A DNA stretch of 64,000 nucleotides. Source: Mesorhizobium sp. PAMC28654 (lineage in GTDB: Bacteria > Pseudomonadota > Alphaproteobacteria > Rhizobiales > Rhizobiaceae). The notes under the pieces were generated by a model. That model was not told the origin of the DNA, did not search any database, and saw only the letters and a program-made list of their open reading frames with translations. A program made the translations under genes and the position numbers. The stretch covers positions 1,488,001-1,552,000 of the forward strand of contig NZ_CP085135.1 in assembly GCF_020616515.1 (NCBI RefSeq), read 5' to 3'. Shown one piece after another: positions 63,925 through 64,000 of this stretch. Positions within the stretch are counted from its first letter, which is position 1, and every line of letters starts with the position of its first letter.

Positions 63925-64000
63925 TCAGCCGTGCGCGAGCACTGCCAGCAGCAGGAGCGCCACGATGTTGGTGATCTTGATCGCCGGGTTGACCGCCGGA
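63925..64000 (-). CDS. hppA: membrane-bound proton-translocating pyrophosphatase, 3' end only
   Basis: The final 24 codons of a gene that continues beyond the window on the minus strand: PAVNPAIKITNIVALLLLAV, then LAHG and stop. This membrane tail is the conserved C-terminus of bacterial H+-pyrophosphatases (GPAVNP-IKI-NIVALL). The enzyme pumps protons with energy from pyrophosphate. Its presence next to bamE is known in Rhizobiales. Confidence 0.85.
   Translation of the reverse strand, partial: PAVNPAIKITNIVALLLLAVLAHG

Overview
The window looks like a chromosomal segment of a GC-rich alphaproteobacterium of the order Rhizobiales, most likely Mesorhizobium or a close relative. This rests on gene order (bamE, CBP3-type chaperone, DUF177, plsX, fabH, ihfA, MerR regulator; clpP, clpX, lon, hup; rplM, rpsI), on codon use, and on a carbohydrate transport and exopolysaccharide repertoire typical of soil rhizobia. 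It was read from sequence and memory of the families only; no database search was run.

Layout. 0-3.5 kb: tRNA-Val, tRNA-Asp, then a dTDP-sugar 3,5-epimerase-like cupin overlapping a family 2 glycosyltransferase, and a polysaccharide deacetylase. 3.7-12.8 kb: a sugar uptake and catabolism locus (ribokinase, RbsD/FucU mutarotase, CUT1 ABC transporter, creatininase-like hydrolase, SIS-domain isomerase, aldo/keto reductase). 12.9-18.3 kb: hup, lon, clpX, clpP. 18.6-28.5 kb: a secreted repeat protein, FAD oxidoreductase, cytochrome P450, acetyltransferase, metY, and a five-gene operon ending in a CoA-binding protein. 28.5-38.4 kb: rplM-rpsI behind a structured leader, a drug-efflux MFS protein, a glycerophosphodiesterase, an acyltransferase, agmatinase, argC, an aminoglycoside-kinase-like gene, and ctaA. 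38.4-49 kb: an exopolysaccharide region (deacetylase, CelD-like acyltransferase, Wzz/ExoP-like co-polymerase, Wza-like export protein, a frameshifted glycosyltransferase, a priming glycosyltransferase, a Wzy/ligase-like polymerase) with one IS630-family copy. 49-54 kb: tRNA-Pro, an AT-richer orphan gene, small secreted proteins, and the monocarboxylate permease mctP with its DUF3311 partner. 54.6-56.7 kb: a TupA-like ATP-grasp gene split by a second IS630 copy. 56.7-64 kb: the conserved ihfA-fabH-plsX-DUF177-chaperone block, bamE, a second epimerase-like plus glycosyltransferase pair, and the 3' end of hppA.

The most striking observations concern genome dynamics. Two IS630 copies differ, as far as compared by eye, only in a poly-A run (A8 versus A6) at the frameshift point, while A7 would give one intact transposase. 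One copy sits exactly in an ATP-grasp gene whose frame is perfectly restored on removing the element and one TA. The other sits inside a stop codon without changing it. Two paralogous epimerase/glycosyltransferase pairs bracket the window; the second has an in-frame TGA exactly where the first has Trp, and is enclosed by inverted near-copies of one terminator between bamE and hppA. Two further genes (a GT-B glycosyltransferase and the DUF177 gene) carry small indels, so either gene decay or assembly error must be considered. No CRISPR array, prophage, or clearly recognisable new defence system was found.
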